A stretch of 64,000 bases of DNA from Terriglobia bacterium (GTDB lineage: Bacteria; Acidobacteriota; Terriglobia; Bryobacterales; Bryobacteraceae), in assembly GCA_025350105.1 (NCBI GenBank), contig JANXYJ010000147.1, positions 1 to 64,000 of the forward strand, in the 5' to 3' direction. The position numbers were made by a program, and so were the translations under genes. Shown piece by piece: positions 18,501 through 29,664 of the stretch. Positions within the stretch are counted from its first letter, which is position 1; each line of letters opens with the position of its first letter. Under the pieces are notes generated by a model. It did not search any database. It had not been told where the DNA came from and saw nothing but the letters and a program-made list of their open reading frames with translations.

Positions 18501-19294
18501 TTTAGTAAACAATTCGAAAATGCGGATTTGGGGCATTTTCACGCCAATTCTCAAATGCCGCCGAAACGCGAAACCGAACGGTGTGGCAGCTCCGTCCAAC
18601 AGAATCAATTGCATAACCATATGTGAATTCGTGCGTTTTTACGCAAAACGCTACAAGGTACAGATCAGGACGTCCCGCCACGAGTCCAATCACATTCATC
18701 TCATTGCAGTTCCCTCCAACCCGGAAGCTCTTGCGCGGACCTTGGGCCGCACTCACGCCGATTTCGCGCGCCATTTCAATTTCCGCAGACGAAGTTGCGG
18801 GCATGTCTGGCAGGCGCGGTTTTTCTCCTGCCCGCTGAACCAGGCCCACCTTTGGCAAGCGATGGCATATGTGGAGCGCAATCCGGTTCGCGCGCGAATC
18901 GTGGCGGAAGCCCATCAATACCGCTGGTCCGGCGCCAAGGCCCACGTGGGCGATGGGCAGGATGACTCGCCGTTGGACCTTGCCGCCTGGCGGCGGGAAT
19001 ACGATCCACAGCGCTGGCGGAAGGTGCTCAATACCAGTGTTGGCGAGGAGGCGCTGGGCAAGCGCATTCACCAGGCAGTTCTCAGCGGGCGGCCGCTGGG
19101 AGATGAGCTATTCTTGAAAAGCGTCGAGGCCAAGTCTGGCCGCGTCCTGTCCCTTCGCCCTGGTGGCCGGCCGAAATCCAACCGAAGAGAGCATAGTGAT
19201 CAGCTCAGCCTTGCGCTTGGTGTTTGAGTGTACTGTCCCGATAGACGCGATAGACCGATACAAGCTTTTCGCAAGGGACAGATCAGGACGTCCC
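18481..19294 (+). mobile_element. RAYT remnant flanked by inverted REP-like repeats
   Basis: Twenty-base inverted arms at 18481-18500 and 19275-19294 enclose a REP-associated tyrosine transposase frame. A third copy of the arm lies inside the frame at 18657-18676. This layout, one transposase between inverted REPs, is the known form of RAYT/REP units, which are domesticated Y1 (HUH) transposases that mobilise REP sequences. Confidence 0.72.
18520..19227 (+). pseudogene. REP-associated tyrosine transposase (RAYT), 5'-truncated
   Basis: The frame keeps the HUH motif (NHIHLIAVP, His58 and His60) and the catalytic tyrosine helix (AMAYVERNPVRARIV, Tyr117) of the TnpA_REP family, plus a C-terminal tail (SLRPGGRPKSNRR). 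The usual N-terminal strand of the family (a H-V-x-x-R-G type sequence) is absent. Upstream of residue 46 the sequence becomes unrelated. The change coincides with an internal copy of the REP-like arm (18657-18676), and residues RTSRHE stand where a hydrophobic strand is expected. It therefore looks like a 5'-truncated, probably inactive transposase, not a working gene. A second, shorter 3' copy is at 17350-17509. Confidence 0.75.
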
Positions 19295-19330
19295 ATTCGT
19301 CATTCGTTCCATTCGTTCCCCATTCGTCAC
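19275..19330 (+). repeat. Right REP-like arm and short CATTCGT repeats
   Basis: gggacagatcaggacgtccc (19275-19294) is the right inverted arm of the RAYT unit. It is followed at once by four copies of CATTCGT within about 35 bp, a simple-sequence tract. Confidence 0.7.
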
Positions 19331-19379
19331 CAAATGAATGGATAACTACCCTTGCGTCTGACGAGACCTGAGTCTGGCG

Positions 19380-20390
19380 CTAAAATGGAGCAACAGGAAC
19401 GCTTCCCATTGTTTTACCGTCCTGCTTCCAACGCAAGACAATAACTACAATTGGGCCCCCTTGATCGGAGCTGAGCTCCATGGTTCCTTGGCCTTTTGCA
19501 GCATCTTGGCCAAAAAAATTCCCTGCAGTTGCAGCATAGAATCCACCCGGAAGCATTTCGACTCCTGAATTTGGGTTCAGGTTATATGGAAGGAGACTCC
19601 AATTATCTGCATAAGCAGCCTTAAGCATTGGGGTTGATTTGGAGCCGGTCAAAATATTTCCTGCACCATCACGAACCACAATCTTAACCGACTGATCTGC
19701 TGGAGCCATATTGACGACACTGAACGCCGTTGTTTCGCCGTTCAAGTTATAGTAGGGTGCAAACCAGTGTGGATTGGAATCTTTTGACTTCACAGGAAGT
19801 ACAGACACCTGCCAATTTACCCCAGAATTTGCATAGGAGTAAGTCAGTGAAGCCAAGACCATGTCCAGAGTAGAAGCGTCGGTTCCCAAAAGAGCTGTAT
19901 ACATTGGACCTTGGCCAAGACCAGGCAATGCAACACTAGGCAAAGACGCGCATCCCTGCGGGCATTGGCCCAGACTTGAAAAATTCTGAGTTATTGCAGA
20001 GCCCGCGGTTTGATCAGAAGAAGTCACGGAAGTAAAAAAATCTGAAACTCCTAGCGCATCTTCATATAATGAAAATCCTGATCCGCCACCTCCGGAAGCA
20101 TAATACCCAGGTTGGGTTTGAGCTTCTATACCCTTCAATGGAGATCCTTTGGGTTGTGGAGGCAGGGCGTATGTAACTTGAGTCTTCCAGCCCTTCCCAA
20201 TGGGCAAGTCTGGGTCTCCTACGGCAAAATGCGGAAAGATGATTATTTCACGGCAGGAATAACTACCGTCCGGTACCTGAAATAAGCTATGCGTTCCGCA
20301 ATTAGGCTTGGTGGGAGACGTGTAATAATTTTGAGCGTTCCCAAATACCGCAAAGAAAGCAAAAAGCAAAACCAACTGTGTGTGCCTCAT
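19380..20390 (-). CDS. Secreted hypothetical protein of low GC
   Basis: A 336-residue exported protein: signal peptide LVLLFAFFAVFGNAQ, then a Ser/Gly/Pro-rich, beta-type body with YYASGGGGSGFSLYEDALG, a CPQGCASLP cysteine pair, and a C-terminal domain with NGETTAFSVVNMAPADQSVK and GGFYAATAGNFFGQD. Style and length resemble the frameshifted secreted protein at 112-1267, though direct homology is not certain. The ATG at 20390 is chosen because GGAG stands six bases upstream. A longer frame starts at 20417. Base composition is visibly AT-richer than flanking genes, and it lies between RAYT-derived fragments, which suggests acquisition. TTGCCC and TATTAT 16 bp apart upstream are a possible promoter. 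Confidence 0.8.
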   Translation of the reverse strand: MRHTQLVLLFAFFAVFGNAQNYYTSPTKPNCGTHSLFQVPDGSYSCREIIIFPHFAVGDPDLPIGKGWKTQVTYALPPQPKGSPLKGIEAQTQPGYYASGGGGSGFSLYEDALGVSDFFTSVTSSDQTAGSAITQNFSSLGQCPQGCASLPSVALPGLGQGPMYTALLGTDASTLDMVLASLTYSYANSGVNWQVSVLPVKSKDSNPHWFAPYYNLNGETTAFSVVNMAPADQSVKIVVRDGAGNILTGSKSTPMLKAAYADNWSLLPYNLNPNSGVEMLPGGFYAATAGNFFGQDAAKGQGTMELSSDQGGPIVVIVLRWKQDGKTMGSVPVAPF

Positions 20391-20468
20391 CTTAGGCTCC
20401 TTGATGCCTTGTATCAAATCCCCAAAATAATACTTTAGGACAAAACTAGGGCAACGGACAAGGGGAAA

Positions 20469-20491
20469 ATCGGGACAGTATACTCAAACAC
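20469..20491 (-). repeat. Inverted copy of the RAYT 3'-tail motif
   Basis: Read on the minus strand this is gtgtttgagtatactgtcccg, nearly identical to the sequence overlapping the RAYT stop at 19219-19242 and to 17486-17509. Confidence 0.65.
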
Positions 20492-20662
20492 AATTCGCGC
20501 CGCTGCGCATTTCCACCTACTATTTACGCTTTGCGCATTCGTACCAGCTTACTCTCGCGGCCCGCGCTTTACCCTGAAGCGGTGCTGATCCCACCCTTGG
20601 TGGCGGGCGGCTGGGCATGCAGCACCAACGCAAAGAACAACAGAATCGCGGCTGAGCAGACC

Positions 20663-20693
20663 GTAACTCCGCTCTGGCGAGCGGAGCTACCAC
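20663..20693 (-). repeat. REP-like palindrome, GTAGCTCCGG family, copy 2
   Basis: Inverted relative to copies 1 and 3. CTCCGCT and AGCGGAG pair around a six-base loop. It sits about 7 bp beyond the stop codon of the MBL hydrolase gene (minus strand), so it could also serve as an RNA 3'-end hairpin. Confidence 0.65.
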
Positions 20694-20699
20694 GCTAAA

Positions 20700-21329
20700 T
20701 TACCGCAAGAACGGATTCCGCTGCTTCTCGCGCCCGATGGTCGTATTCGCTCCGTGCCCCGGAATCACAATCGTTTCTTCGGGCAGGCACAACAGCTTCT
20801 CTTCGATGGACCGCAAAATCTGCCGTGAGTTCCCGCCCGGCAAATCCGTGCGTCCAATACTGTCCCGAAACAGAGTGTCTCCCGCAATCAGTTTATTCTC
20901 AGCCGGTATCCACACGGAGATACTCCCCTGCGTATGCCCCGGAGTATGCAATATCGTGAAATGGCAGCCGCCCAACTCTAGCACCACGCCCTCTTTGGCC
21001 TCAGCGTCAATCGACGTCCGCTCCGGCGTTTCCATGCCCAGCCAGCCAGCTTGCATATCAATATGATCGTAAAGCTCCTGGTCCCCCTCATGCATCAACA
21101 CGGGAGCCCCCGTCAGCGCCTTCAGTTTCGCCGCGCCACCGATGTGATCGATATGCGCGTGCGTGATGATGATTGCCTTCAGCCGCAATTGGTGCTTGGC
21201 TAGAAGCGCCACAATCTGGTCAATATTGTCGCCCGGATCGATGACGATGGCCTCGCGCGAAACGGCGTCGCAAAAAATCGAGCAATTACACTGCAGCATC
21301 CCTACCGGCAGAATTTCGTGTATCAACAT
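20700..21329 (-). CDS. Metallo-beta-lactamase fold hydrolase (glyoxalase II-like)
   Basis: A 209-residue cytosolic MBL-fold enzyme. The metal-binding motif THAHIDHIGG (His57, His59, Asp61, His62) is complete, and the later ligands are in HTPGHTQGS, GDTLFRDSIGRTD and VIPGHGANTT. Length and the DTLF...GRTDLPGG segment match the YcbL-type small glyoxalase II family, which hydrolyses thioesters such as S-lactoylglutathione or related substrates. The physiological substrate is not evident. It is transcribed away from the YgfZ-like gene and no operon partners are seen. Confidence 0.9.
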   Translation of the reverse strand: MLIHEILPVGMLQCNCSIFCDAVSREAIVIDPGDNIDQIVALLAKHQLRLKAIIITHAHIDHIGGAAKLKALTGAPVLMHEGDQELYDHIDMQAGWLGMETPERTSIDAEAKEGVVLELGGCHFTILHTPGHTQGSISVWIPAENKLIAGDTLFRDSIGRTDLPGGNSRQILRSIEEKLLCLPEETIVIPGHGANTTIGREKQRNPFLR

Positions 21330-22043
21330 GTTGGTTTTTGGCCCCCCCGCGGTTGGTTTACTGGCGCCGTGCGACGGCCAAGCACGATGTTAGCTTAAAT
21401 GCGGGCTTTTTTAGAAACGTTGTAGATTAAGAGTGCATCTGTAAACGATGAGGCGTTAGCAGGTGGATTGGGATTAGAGGACCGATGAGCAGGGAAATGG
21501 TGAATCCCGTTCCCGCCAGATCTCCAAGGGCAGATCGGGAAGGCAAATCGACGGAATCGGTAATCCTTGCAAGACGAGTAAGAAGTACCGGTACGTTTAT
21601 TCGGACTATTGTAGGAGCGCTAATGACAAGGGGTAGCTAGGCGGGCTACGGCACCCTAGGAGGTCTCCCTATCTGGCGACAAGAAATGCGAAAAATGTTT
21701 GAATTGACGAAAATATTTCGCGCAAAATGGAGAGCTCAACGCACTATCAGGTATGGTCACGCAAGCAGGATTTTTCCAGCCGACATCGAGGGATCAAATG
21801 CACAACCGGGCCTACGCTCAACAACGACACACCCAGGATCTACACGCCGTACGCGCCTACGCGCACATACCCGTAGAATGGCCCAGTATGCTTGAAAAGG
21901 ACGCCGCTGGCAAAAGTGGGCCTGCGCGGCCGGAATCTGCCGGCCGTGAGGATGACGCGCACCCTGACACCAAGCCCCACCACAGTTTTAGAGATATTGC
22001 TAAGCTTGATGACTTCAGCCTGAACCGTTTTCCGTTCGCCAAC
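21330..22043. other. Gap between MBL hydrolase and YgfZ-like gene
   Basis: About 710 bp with no supported gene. From 21485 a run of motifs (agggaa, ggtgaatcc, cccgcca, cgggaaggc, gagtaagaagtaccgg) resembles the order of conserved blocks in cobalamin riboswitches, but key blocks are missing (see findings). A 51-codon open frame starts at the ATG at 21485, without known similarity. An in-frame extension of the YgfZ-like ORF reaches back to 21753, but its sequence is not family-like. Confidence 0.4.
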
Positions 22044-22991
22044 ATGAGTGATCACCTGCAAGTAAGTGCTGGCTATCAAGCGCTGCACGACGGCGCGGCC
22101 TGGCTAGACCTGGCGAATCGCGGACGCATTCGCGTGACAGGCGAGGACCGCGCCCGTTTGCTGCATGCCATGACTACGCAGAATGTGCAACAGATGCAGC
22201 CGGGCGATGGCTGTTATCTTTTCTTCCTCAATGCCCAGGGCCGTATTTTGGGCGACGCCAATCTGTTCTGCTTCGCCGATTATTTTCTGCTGGATACCGA
22301 ACCGGAAACGCGCCAGAAGCTTTACGAACACATCGACCGCTACATTATTGCCGACGACGTCACATTAGAGGACGTAACCGAATCTACCTCAGCCATCTCT
22401 ATTGAAGGACCCTCGGCCCGCGAAGTCTTAGGCAGCTTCGGCGTCACCCTTCCCGAACGCGATCGCCTTACCGTGGCTTGGGGAGACCGCGTCATCGCCA
22501 AAACCAGCACCAGCGCAGTGGACGGGTTCATGGTGCTCCTTCCCACTGCATCACCTACGACAACGACAGATGCCTTTACCGCCAGCCTGGGTATTCCGCA
22601 GGCAACCGCGGAAGACGCTCGCCTGGTCCGTCTGGAAAACGGCCGGCCGCGGTACGGCGAAGAAATCACAGAACGCTATCTGGTTCACGAAACCGGCCAA
22701 TTGCACGCGGTCAATTTCAACAAAGGGTGCTATCTGGGCCAGGAAATCGTCGAACGGGTGCGCAGCCGCGCGCAGATTCACCGCGTGTTGCGATCCTTAT
22801 TAATCGAGAGCCCAAACGCCCCTGCCGCGGGCACTCATCTGGTGTCTCAGGAGGCGGCTGCGGGTGAAATCGTAAATGCCGCCTTCTCGCCTGCTCTCGG
22901 CAAAGTGGTCGCCATGGCTTACGTCAAAATTCCCTTTGCAGAACCTGGCACGGAGTTGCAGGCAGGGGATGCCGTTGCCAGAATCACCTGA
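22044..22991 (+). CDS. YgfZ/GcvT-family folate-binding protein
   Basis: A 315-residue tetrahydrofolate-binding protein of the YgfZ type, whose members help maintain certain iron-sulfur enzymes such as MiaB. The N-terminus LQVSAGYQALHDGAAWLDL and GRIRVTGEDRARLLHAMTTQ match the GcvT fold. The diagnostic motif KGCYLGQEIVERVRSRAQ is present with its cysteine. The C-terminal beta-barrel (LGKVVAMAYVK) closes the protein. The frame is open 97 codons further upstream, but that part is polar and unlike the family, so the ATG at 22044 is preferred despite no obvious ribosome site. An ATG at 21888 is an alternative. Confidence 0.9.
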   Translation: MSDHLQVSAGYQALHDGAAWLDLANRGRIRVTGEDRARLLHAMTTQNVQQMQPGDGCYLFFLNAQGRILGDANLFCFADYFLLDTEPETRQKLYEHIDRYIIADDVTLEDVTESTSAISIEGPSAREVLGSFGVTLPERDRLTVAWGDRVIAKTSTSAVDGFMVLLPTASPTTTTDAFTASLGIPQATAEDARLVRLENGRPRYGEEITERYLVHETGQLHAVNFNKGCYLGQEIVERVRSRAQIHRVLRSLLIESPNAPAAGTHLVSQEAAAGEIVNAAFSPALGKVVAMAYVKIPFAEPGTELQAGDAVARIT

Positions 22992-22998
22992 AAAATAA

Positions 22999-23613
22999 CT
23001 ACTCCATCGGGAAAACAAAAACCTCACCCGCTGTTTTAACGGTCAAAGTCCCGCTGCCTAGCGGTTTACCTTGATGAGGAAAAAAAACCGCGCCGTCGGT
23101 TGATTGGCCCGGCGCCAATTTCGTGGTCGCCATCGCAATGGCCGAGGCTGCCGCGGCGGCTTTCAATTTGCTGGAGCCAAACTCGGCAAACGCATTTTGC
23201 CGCCGCGATTCATAACCATTGGTGGAATGAATCCGCGCGTTGTTGAACAAACTGTTCTCGTAGGCCGCCACCAGTTTGATCACGTCGCTGCGGCCGCCTT
23301 TCGTCAACAGTTCACCCACCACGGTGGCCGCAGGCAGAGCCCGGATCGATCCCCCCCCCGTTCCACCAAGATTAGACCGCTGAAAGCTCAAATCATCCGG
23401 CTTCACCGTCCACGATATCGGCGCGCCGTTGGAAATCGCCACCTGCATCACTGCGTATTCCCGAATGGTGTTGGGTAGCGAGGTCACAATCACCGTGACG
23501 CCACTCTGCGTCATGGCTTTATATTTCAGCCCGCCGGATTCAAAGTCGATAATTTGCGCCCGGCCCGATCCCACAACCCACAGAAGCAAGGCCAGCGCAC
23601 GCCAATTTCTCAC
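22999..23613 (-). CDS. Secreted hypothetical protein, 204 residues
   Basis: Exported protein with signal peptide ALALLLWVVGSGRAQ, then a mixed alpha/beta body: YKAMTQSGVTVIVTSLP early, WTVKPDDLSFQR in the middle and FFPHQGKPLGSGTLTV near the end. The arrangement suggests an immunoglobulin-like fold in the last 60 residues, but I do not recognise the family. It converges on the YgfZ-like gene with 7 bp between stops. Confidence 0.75.
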   Translation of the reverse strand: MRNWRALALLLWVVGSGRAQIIDFESGGLKYKAMTQSGVTVIVTSLPNTIREYAVMQVAISNGAPISWTVKPDDLSFQRSNLGGTGGGSIRALPAATVVGELLTKGGRSDVIKLVAAYENSLFNNARIHSTNGYESRRQNAFAEFGSSKLKAAAAASAIAMATTKLAPGQSTDGAVFFPHQGKPLGSGTLTVKTAGEVFVFPME

Positions 23614-23700
23614 GCTTACATGATATGACGAAGCCGCGATTTGTCATACCTCGCAAATCGCGGCCCGAATCACGGCATTATTTCGACCAGCCAACTCGCC

Positions 23701-24117
23701 CTAGGGCCGCTTACTCAGCACCGCTCCCTCCGGCGGGCTCAGCGTCTTCAGTGCGGTCTGTTTCAGCGCCATCGGCACCGTGTAGACCAAGCCGCTGGCT
23801 AGCTTCACCGTGGCCAGCGTCGCGACTTCGCGGCTTTCATCAAAGTCCACGCCCGTTTTGCCACTCACGCTGCTGGTGGACGGAATCGCCAACATCATGG
23901 CGCTTCCGCCACTGCCCCTCAGCGTCAGCACCATCGATGACACATCCACCGCATAGCTCCCGGCGGGCAACGTCTTGCCCCCCGCCGAAAAGGCGAACGG
24001 CACGCTCATCGTAAACGTCTCGGCGTGAGCCGCAACCGAAGCAACCGTCGCGCTGGCAGCCAAAACCGAGGTCATCACAACACTTTTCATGGTATTTCTG
24101 AACAGGTTCGTTTTCAT
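23701..24117 (-). CDS. Small secreted beta-rich protein
   Basis: A 138-residue exported protein with signal peptide VLAASATVASVAAHA and a core reading FTMSVPFAFSAGGKTLPAGSY. This pattern, VPF.F..GGK.LPAG.Y, is widespread in small Acidobacteria secreted proteins of unknown role. Positively charged residues cluster at the C-terminus. AAGGAGA sits eight bases before the ATG, an unusually good ribosome site for this window, so it may be highly translated. Confidence 0.82.
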   Translation of the reverse strand: MKTNLFRNTMKSVVMTSVLAASATVASVAAHAETFTMSVPFAFSAGGKTLPAGSYAVDVSSMVLTLRGSGGSAMMLAIPSTSSVSGKTGVDFDESREVATLATVKLASGLVYTVPMALKQTALKTLSPPEGAVLSKRP

Positions 24118-24378
24118 TTGCAGTAATCTCCTTTTGAATTTGAATGGGCGATGTCTGCACGCACGTGTGCGTGCGGGGTCTTCTTCAGGGAATGCAAATG
24201 TCCTGCGGGGACGATGGGAAGGGAATTGAATTCAGAACGGGGAAGGAAGTGCTTACATCCCAACTCTACGGCCAAATGGCTGGCGAATCAAATCAAATTT
24301 TCTGATCCACTGGATTTTACCGAGCCTCAATTTGGCCCGACGTTGCTTGCACAGAGGCAGTGTTACAAAAGATAGCTT

Positions 24379-24454
24379 TGGTGGACGGCGGGGGGTTCGA
24401 ACCCCCGACCCCCGCATTGCGAACGCGGTGCTCTCCCAACTGAGCTAGCCGCCC
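24379..24454 (-). tRNA. tRNA-Ala, anticodon CGC
   Basis: The minus-strand transcript folds as a cloverleaf: acceptor GGGCGGC with GCCGTCC, including the G3:U70 pair that marks alanine tRNAs, D-arm with GCTCAGTTGGGAGAGC, anticodon loop TTCGCAA (anticodon CGC, reading GCG) and T-arm GGGGGTTCGAACCCCC. The 3' CCA is encoded. There is no intron or adjacent tRNA. Confidence 0.97.
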
Positions 24455-24520
24455 ATCTCGTCTATCTTCAACACCAGCGCCGTTCCACCGGCGCTTCCTT
24501 TCATATTATCACGGCGTCTT

Positions 24521-24562
24521 TGGTTCACCTAAAATCAGCGGTGGTTCACCTAAAATCAGCGG
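24521..24562 (+). repeat. Tandem 21-bp duplication
   Basis: The 21-mer tggttcacctaaaatcagcgg occurs twice without a gap, followed by a partial third copy (ttcatctaaa). It lies between tRNA-Ala and speA. No function is apparent. Confidence 0.8.
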
Positions 24563-24651
24563 TTCATCTAAATTCCGTAACCCAGAATTCACTTGCAGCG
24601 CCCCTGCCTTTAGAAGGACACTAGGAGTTCGTTAGCACGACCTCAAAATCA

Positions 24652-26589
24652 ATGTCCACCGCCAAAATGAACGACTCCGCACCGGTTCGCGAACCGGCCG
24701 ACCGATGGTCCATCGCCGAAGCCGGCGAAATGTACGACGTTGCCAGTTGGGGCAAGGGCTATTTTTCCGTGGGTCAAAACGGCCACGTCTGGGTGCATCC
24801 TGATAAGGACCCTACCCGCCGCATCGATCTGAAGGAACTGGTGGACAACCTGCAACTGCGCGGCATCTCCGTGCCCATCCTGATTCGCTTTGGCGAAATC
24901 CTGAAGCACCGCCTGGGGGAAATGCACCAGGCCTTTCAAAACGCCATCGCCGAACACAACTACAAATCCGGCTACTGCTGCGTCTATCCCATCAAAGTAA
25001 ATCAGCAACGCCAGGTTGTCGAAGAAGTTTTTCAGTACGGCCGCCCCTACAAATTCGGTTTGGAAGCGGGGTCCAAGCCCGAACTGCTGGCCGTCCTCGC
25101 CATCGCCGATAACGACACGCCCATCATTTGCAATGGTTTCAAGGACGATGAATACATCGAAATGGTGATGCTGGCCAAGAAAATTGGCCGCCAGATCATC
25201 CCCGTCGTCGAAAAGTACACGGAGCTGGATCTGATTCTGAAGCACTCCGCCCGCGTGGGCGTTCGGCCGGTGATCGGCCTGCGCCTGAAACTGGCTAGCC
25301 GCGGCTCCGGCCGCTGGAAGTCTTCCGGCGGCTACCGCTCAAAATTTGGCTTGACTGTAACCGAAGCCCTGCACGCGCTCGATCAACTCAAGGCACTCGG
25401 TATGGAAGACTGCCTGCAACTGATGCACTTCCACCTGGGCAGCCAGATCACCAATATCCGCCAGATCAAGGCCGCCGTCACCGAAGCCGCGCGCGCTTAT
25501 GTGGAGATGCGCCGGTTGGGCGCGGGCTTGAATTATCTCGACGTGGGCGGCGGTCTGGGCATTGATTACGATGGCTCGCAGACCGACTTTGAGTCCAGCG
25601 TCAACTACACCCTGCAGGAATACGCCAACGACATCATCTATCACATCCAAAGCGTGTGCGATGAAGCCGAAGTCCCGCACCCCACCATCATTTCCGAAAG
25701 CGGACGTGCAGTGGTGGCCTACCACAGCGTGCTGGTATTCAACGTTCTGGGCGTAACCGGTTTCGGCGGCGAAGAGACTCTGCCCGAATTTAACGACGAA
25801 GTGGAACAGCCGCTGATCGATCTCCGCGAAACGCTCAAAGGCCTCAGCCAAAAGAATCTGCTGGAAAGTTTTCACGACGCGCAACAGTCGCTCGATTCGG
25901 CGCTGAACCTGTTCAGCCTGGGCTATCTTCCCCTGCAGCAGCGCAGTTGGGCCGAAAGCCTGTACTGGGTGATCTGCCGCCGCATTCAAAAAATGGCCAA
26001 GGATCTAAGCGATTTTCCGGAGGAGTTAGAAGGCTTGGACACGCTGCTGTCGGATACTTATTTTTGTAATTTCTCATTGTTCCAAAGCATGCCCGATAGC
26101 TGGGCGGTAAAACAATTGTTCCCCATCATGCCCATTCACCGGCTGGACGAACAACCGCACCATCACGGCATTCTGGGCGATATTTCTTGCGATTCCGACG
26201 GCAAAGTGGATCAGTTCATCGATCGCCGCGACGTGAAGAAGACGCTGCCACTTCACGCCTACACTGGAGAGCCATATTTTCTCGCAGCGTTTTTAGTTGG
26301 CGCCTATCAGGAGATCTTAGGCGATCTGCACAATCTTTTTGGCGACACCAACGCGGTTCACGTCACCTTGAACGAGAAGAGCGAAGTGGTCATCGACGCC
26401 CTCATCCGCGGCGATACCGTCCGCGAAGTTCTCGACTACGTGCAGTTCAAATCGACGACGCTCTTCGAAGAATTCCGCCGCGACGTGGAAACCGCCGTCC
26501 GCGAAGGCCGCATCGGCTATGAGGAATCGGGAACCTTGCTACGCTTCTACGAAGACGGCTTGAACGGGTATACGTACCTGGAGCAATAG
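24652..26589 (+). CDS. speA: Biosynthetic arginine decarboxylase
   Basis: A 645-residue PLP enzyme converting arginine to agmatine, the first step of the agmatine route to putrescine. The fold-III alanine-racemase-type barrel carries the PLP lysine in CCVYPIKVNQQRQ (Lys115), the glycine loop LDVGGGLGIDYDGS, and the C-terminal HLGSQITNI block. The region YFCNFSLFQSMPDSWA and the end ALIRGDTVREVLDYVQF match full-length SpeA. Length is typical. No agmatinase or agmatine deiminase gene is seen nearby. The ATG at 24652 lacks a strong ribosome site, and a second in-frame ATG at 24667 is possible. Confidence 0.96.
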   Translation: MSTAKMNDSAPVREPADRWSIAEAGEMYDVASWGKGYFSVGQNGHVWVHPDKDPTRRIDLKELVDNLQLRGISVPILIRFGEILKHRLGEMHQAFQNAIAEHNYKSGYCCVYPIKVNQQRQVVEEVFQYGRPYKFGLEAGSKPELLAVLAIADNDTPIICNGFKDDEYIEMVMLAKKIGRQIIPVVEKYTELDLILKHSARVGVRPVIGLRLKLASRGSGRWKSSGGYRSKFGLTVTEALHALDQLKALGMEDCLQLMHFHLGSQITNIRQIKAAVTEAARAYVEMRRLGAGLNYLDVGGGLGIDYDGSQTDFESSVNYTLQEYANDIIYHIQSVCDEAEVPHPTIISESGRAVVAYHSVLVFNVLGVTGFGGEETLPEFNDEVEQPLIDLRETLKGLSQKNLLESFHDAQQSLDSALNLFSLGYLPLQQRSWAESLYWVICRRIQKMAKDLSDFPEELEGLDTLLSDTYFCNFSLFQSMPDSWAVKQLFPIMPIHRLDEQPHHHGILGDISCDSDGKVDQFIDRRDVKKTLPLHAYTGEPYFLAAFLVGAYQEILGDLHNLFGDTNAVHVTLNEKSEVVIDALIRGDTVREVLDYVQFKSTTLFEEFRRDVETAVREGRIGYEESGTLLRFYEDGLNGYTYLEQ

Positions 26590-26611
26590 ACAAATCCAGT
26601 AGTTCAGCCCA

Positions 26612-26640
26612 GTAGCTCCGGTCGCCGGACCGGAGACGAG
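26612..26640 (+). repeat. REP-like palindrome, GTAGCTCCGG family, copy 3
   Basis: gtagctccggtcgcc ggaccggagacgag: CTCCGGTC pairs with GACCGGAG across a four-base loop, the most perfect of the three copies. It sits 23 bp after the speA stop, so it may double as an RNA 3'-end hairpin. Confidence 0.68.
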
Positions 26641-26716
26641 TCATGTCCCTGGGCACGGGAAACTCAATACCCCAAAAACCAGCAATAAACCGCGACCGTA
26701 AGGGCGTGGAGAAACA

Positions 26717-29657
<2,941 letters not shown>

Positions 29658-29664
29658 CAGCCCG

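Larger units (their letters stand above)
20391..20699. other. Intergenic stretch built partly from element fragments
   Basis: No gene is supported. It contains an inverted RAYT-tail fragment (20469-20491), a REP-like palindrome (20663-20693) and, on the minus strand at about 20574-20660, a short open stretch reading ILLFFALVLHAQPP that looks like a signal peptide with no clear start codon. That stretch may be the remains of a small secreted-protein gene. Confidence 0.5.

Noticed and set aside
21753-22043. 97-codon N-terminal extension of the YgfZ-like protein
   Set aside because: The residues are unlike the family and no ribosome site supports the early start. An alternative ATG at 21888 remains possible but is not preferred.
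24521-24562. tRNA-associated attachment site
   Set aside because: The 21-bp duplication is 67 bp from the tRNA and does not copy its 3' end; no integrase is nearby.
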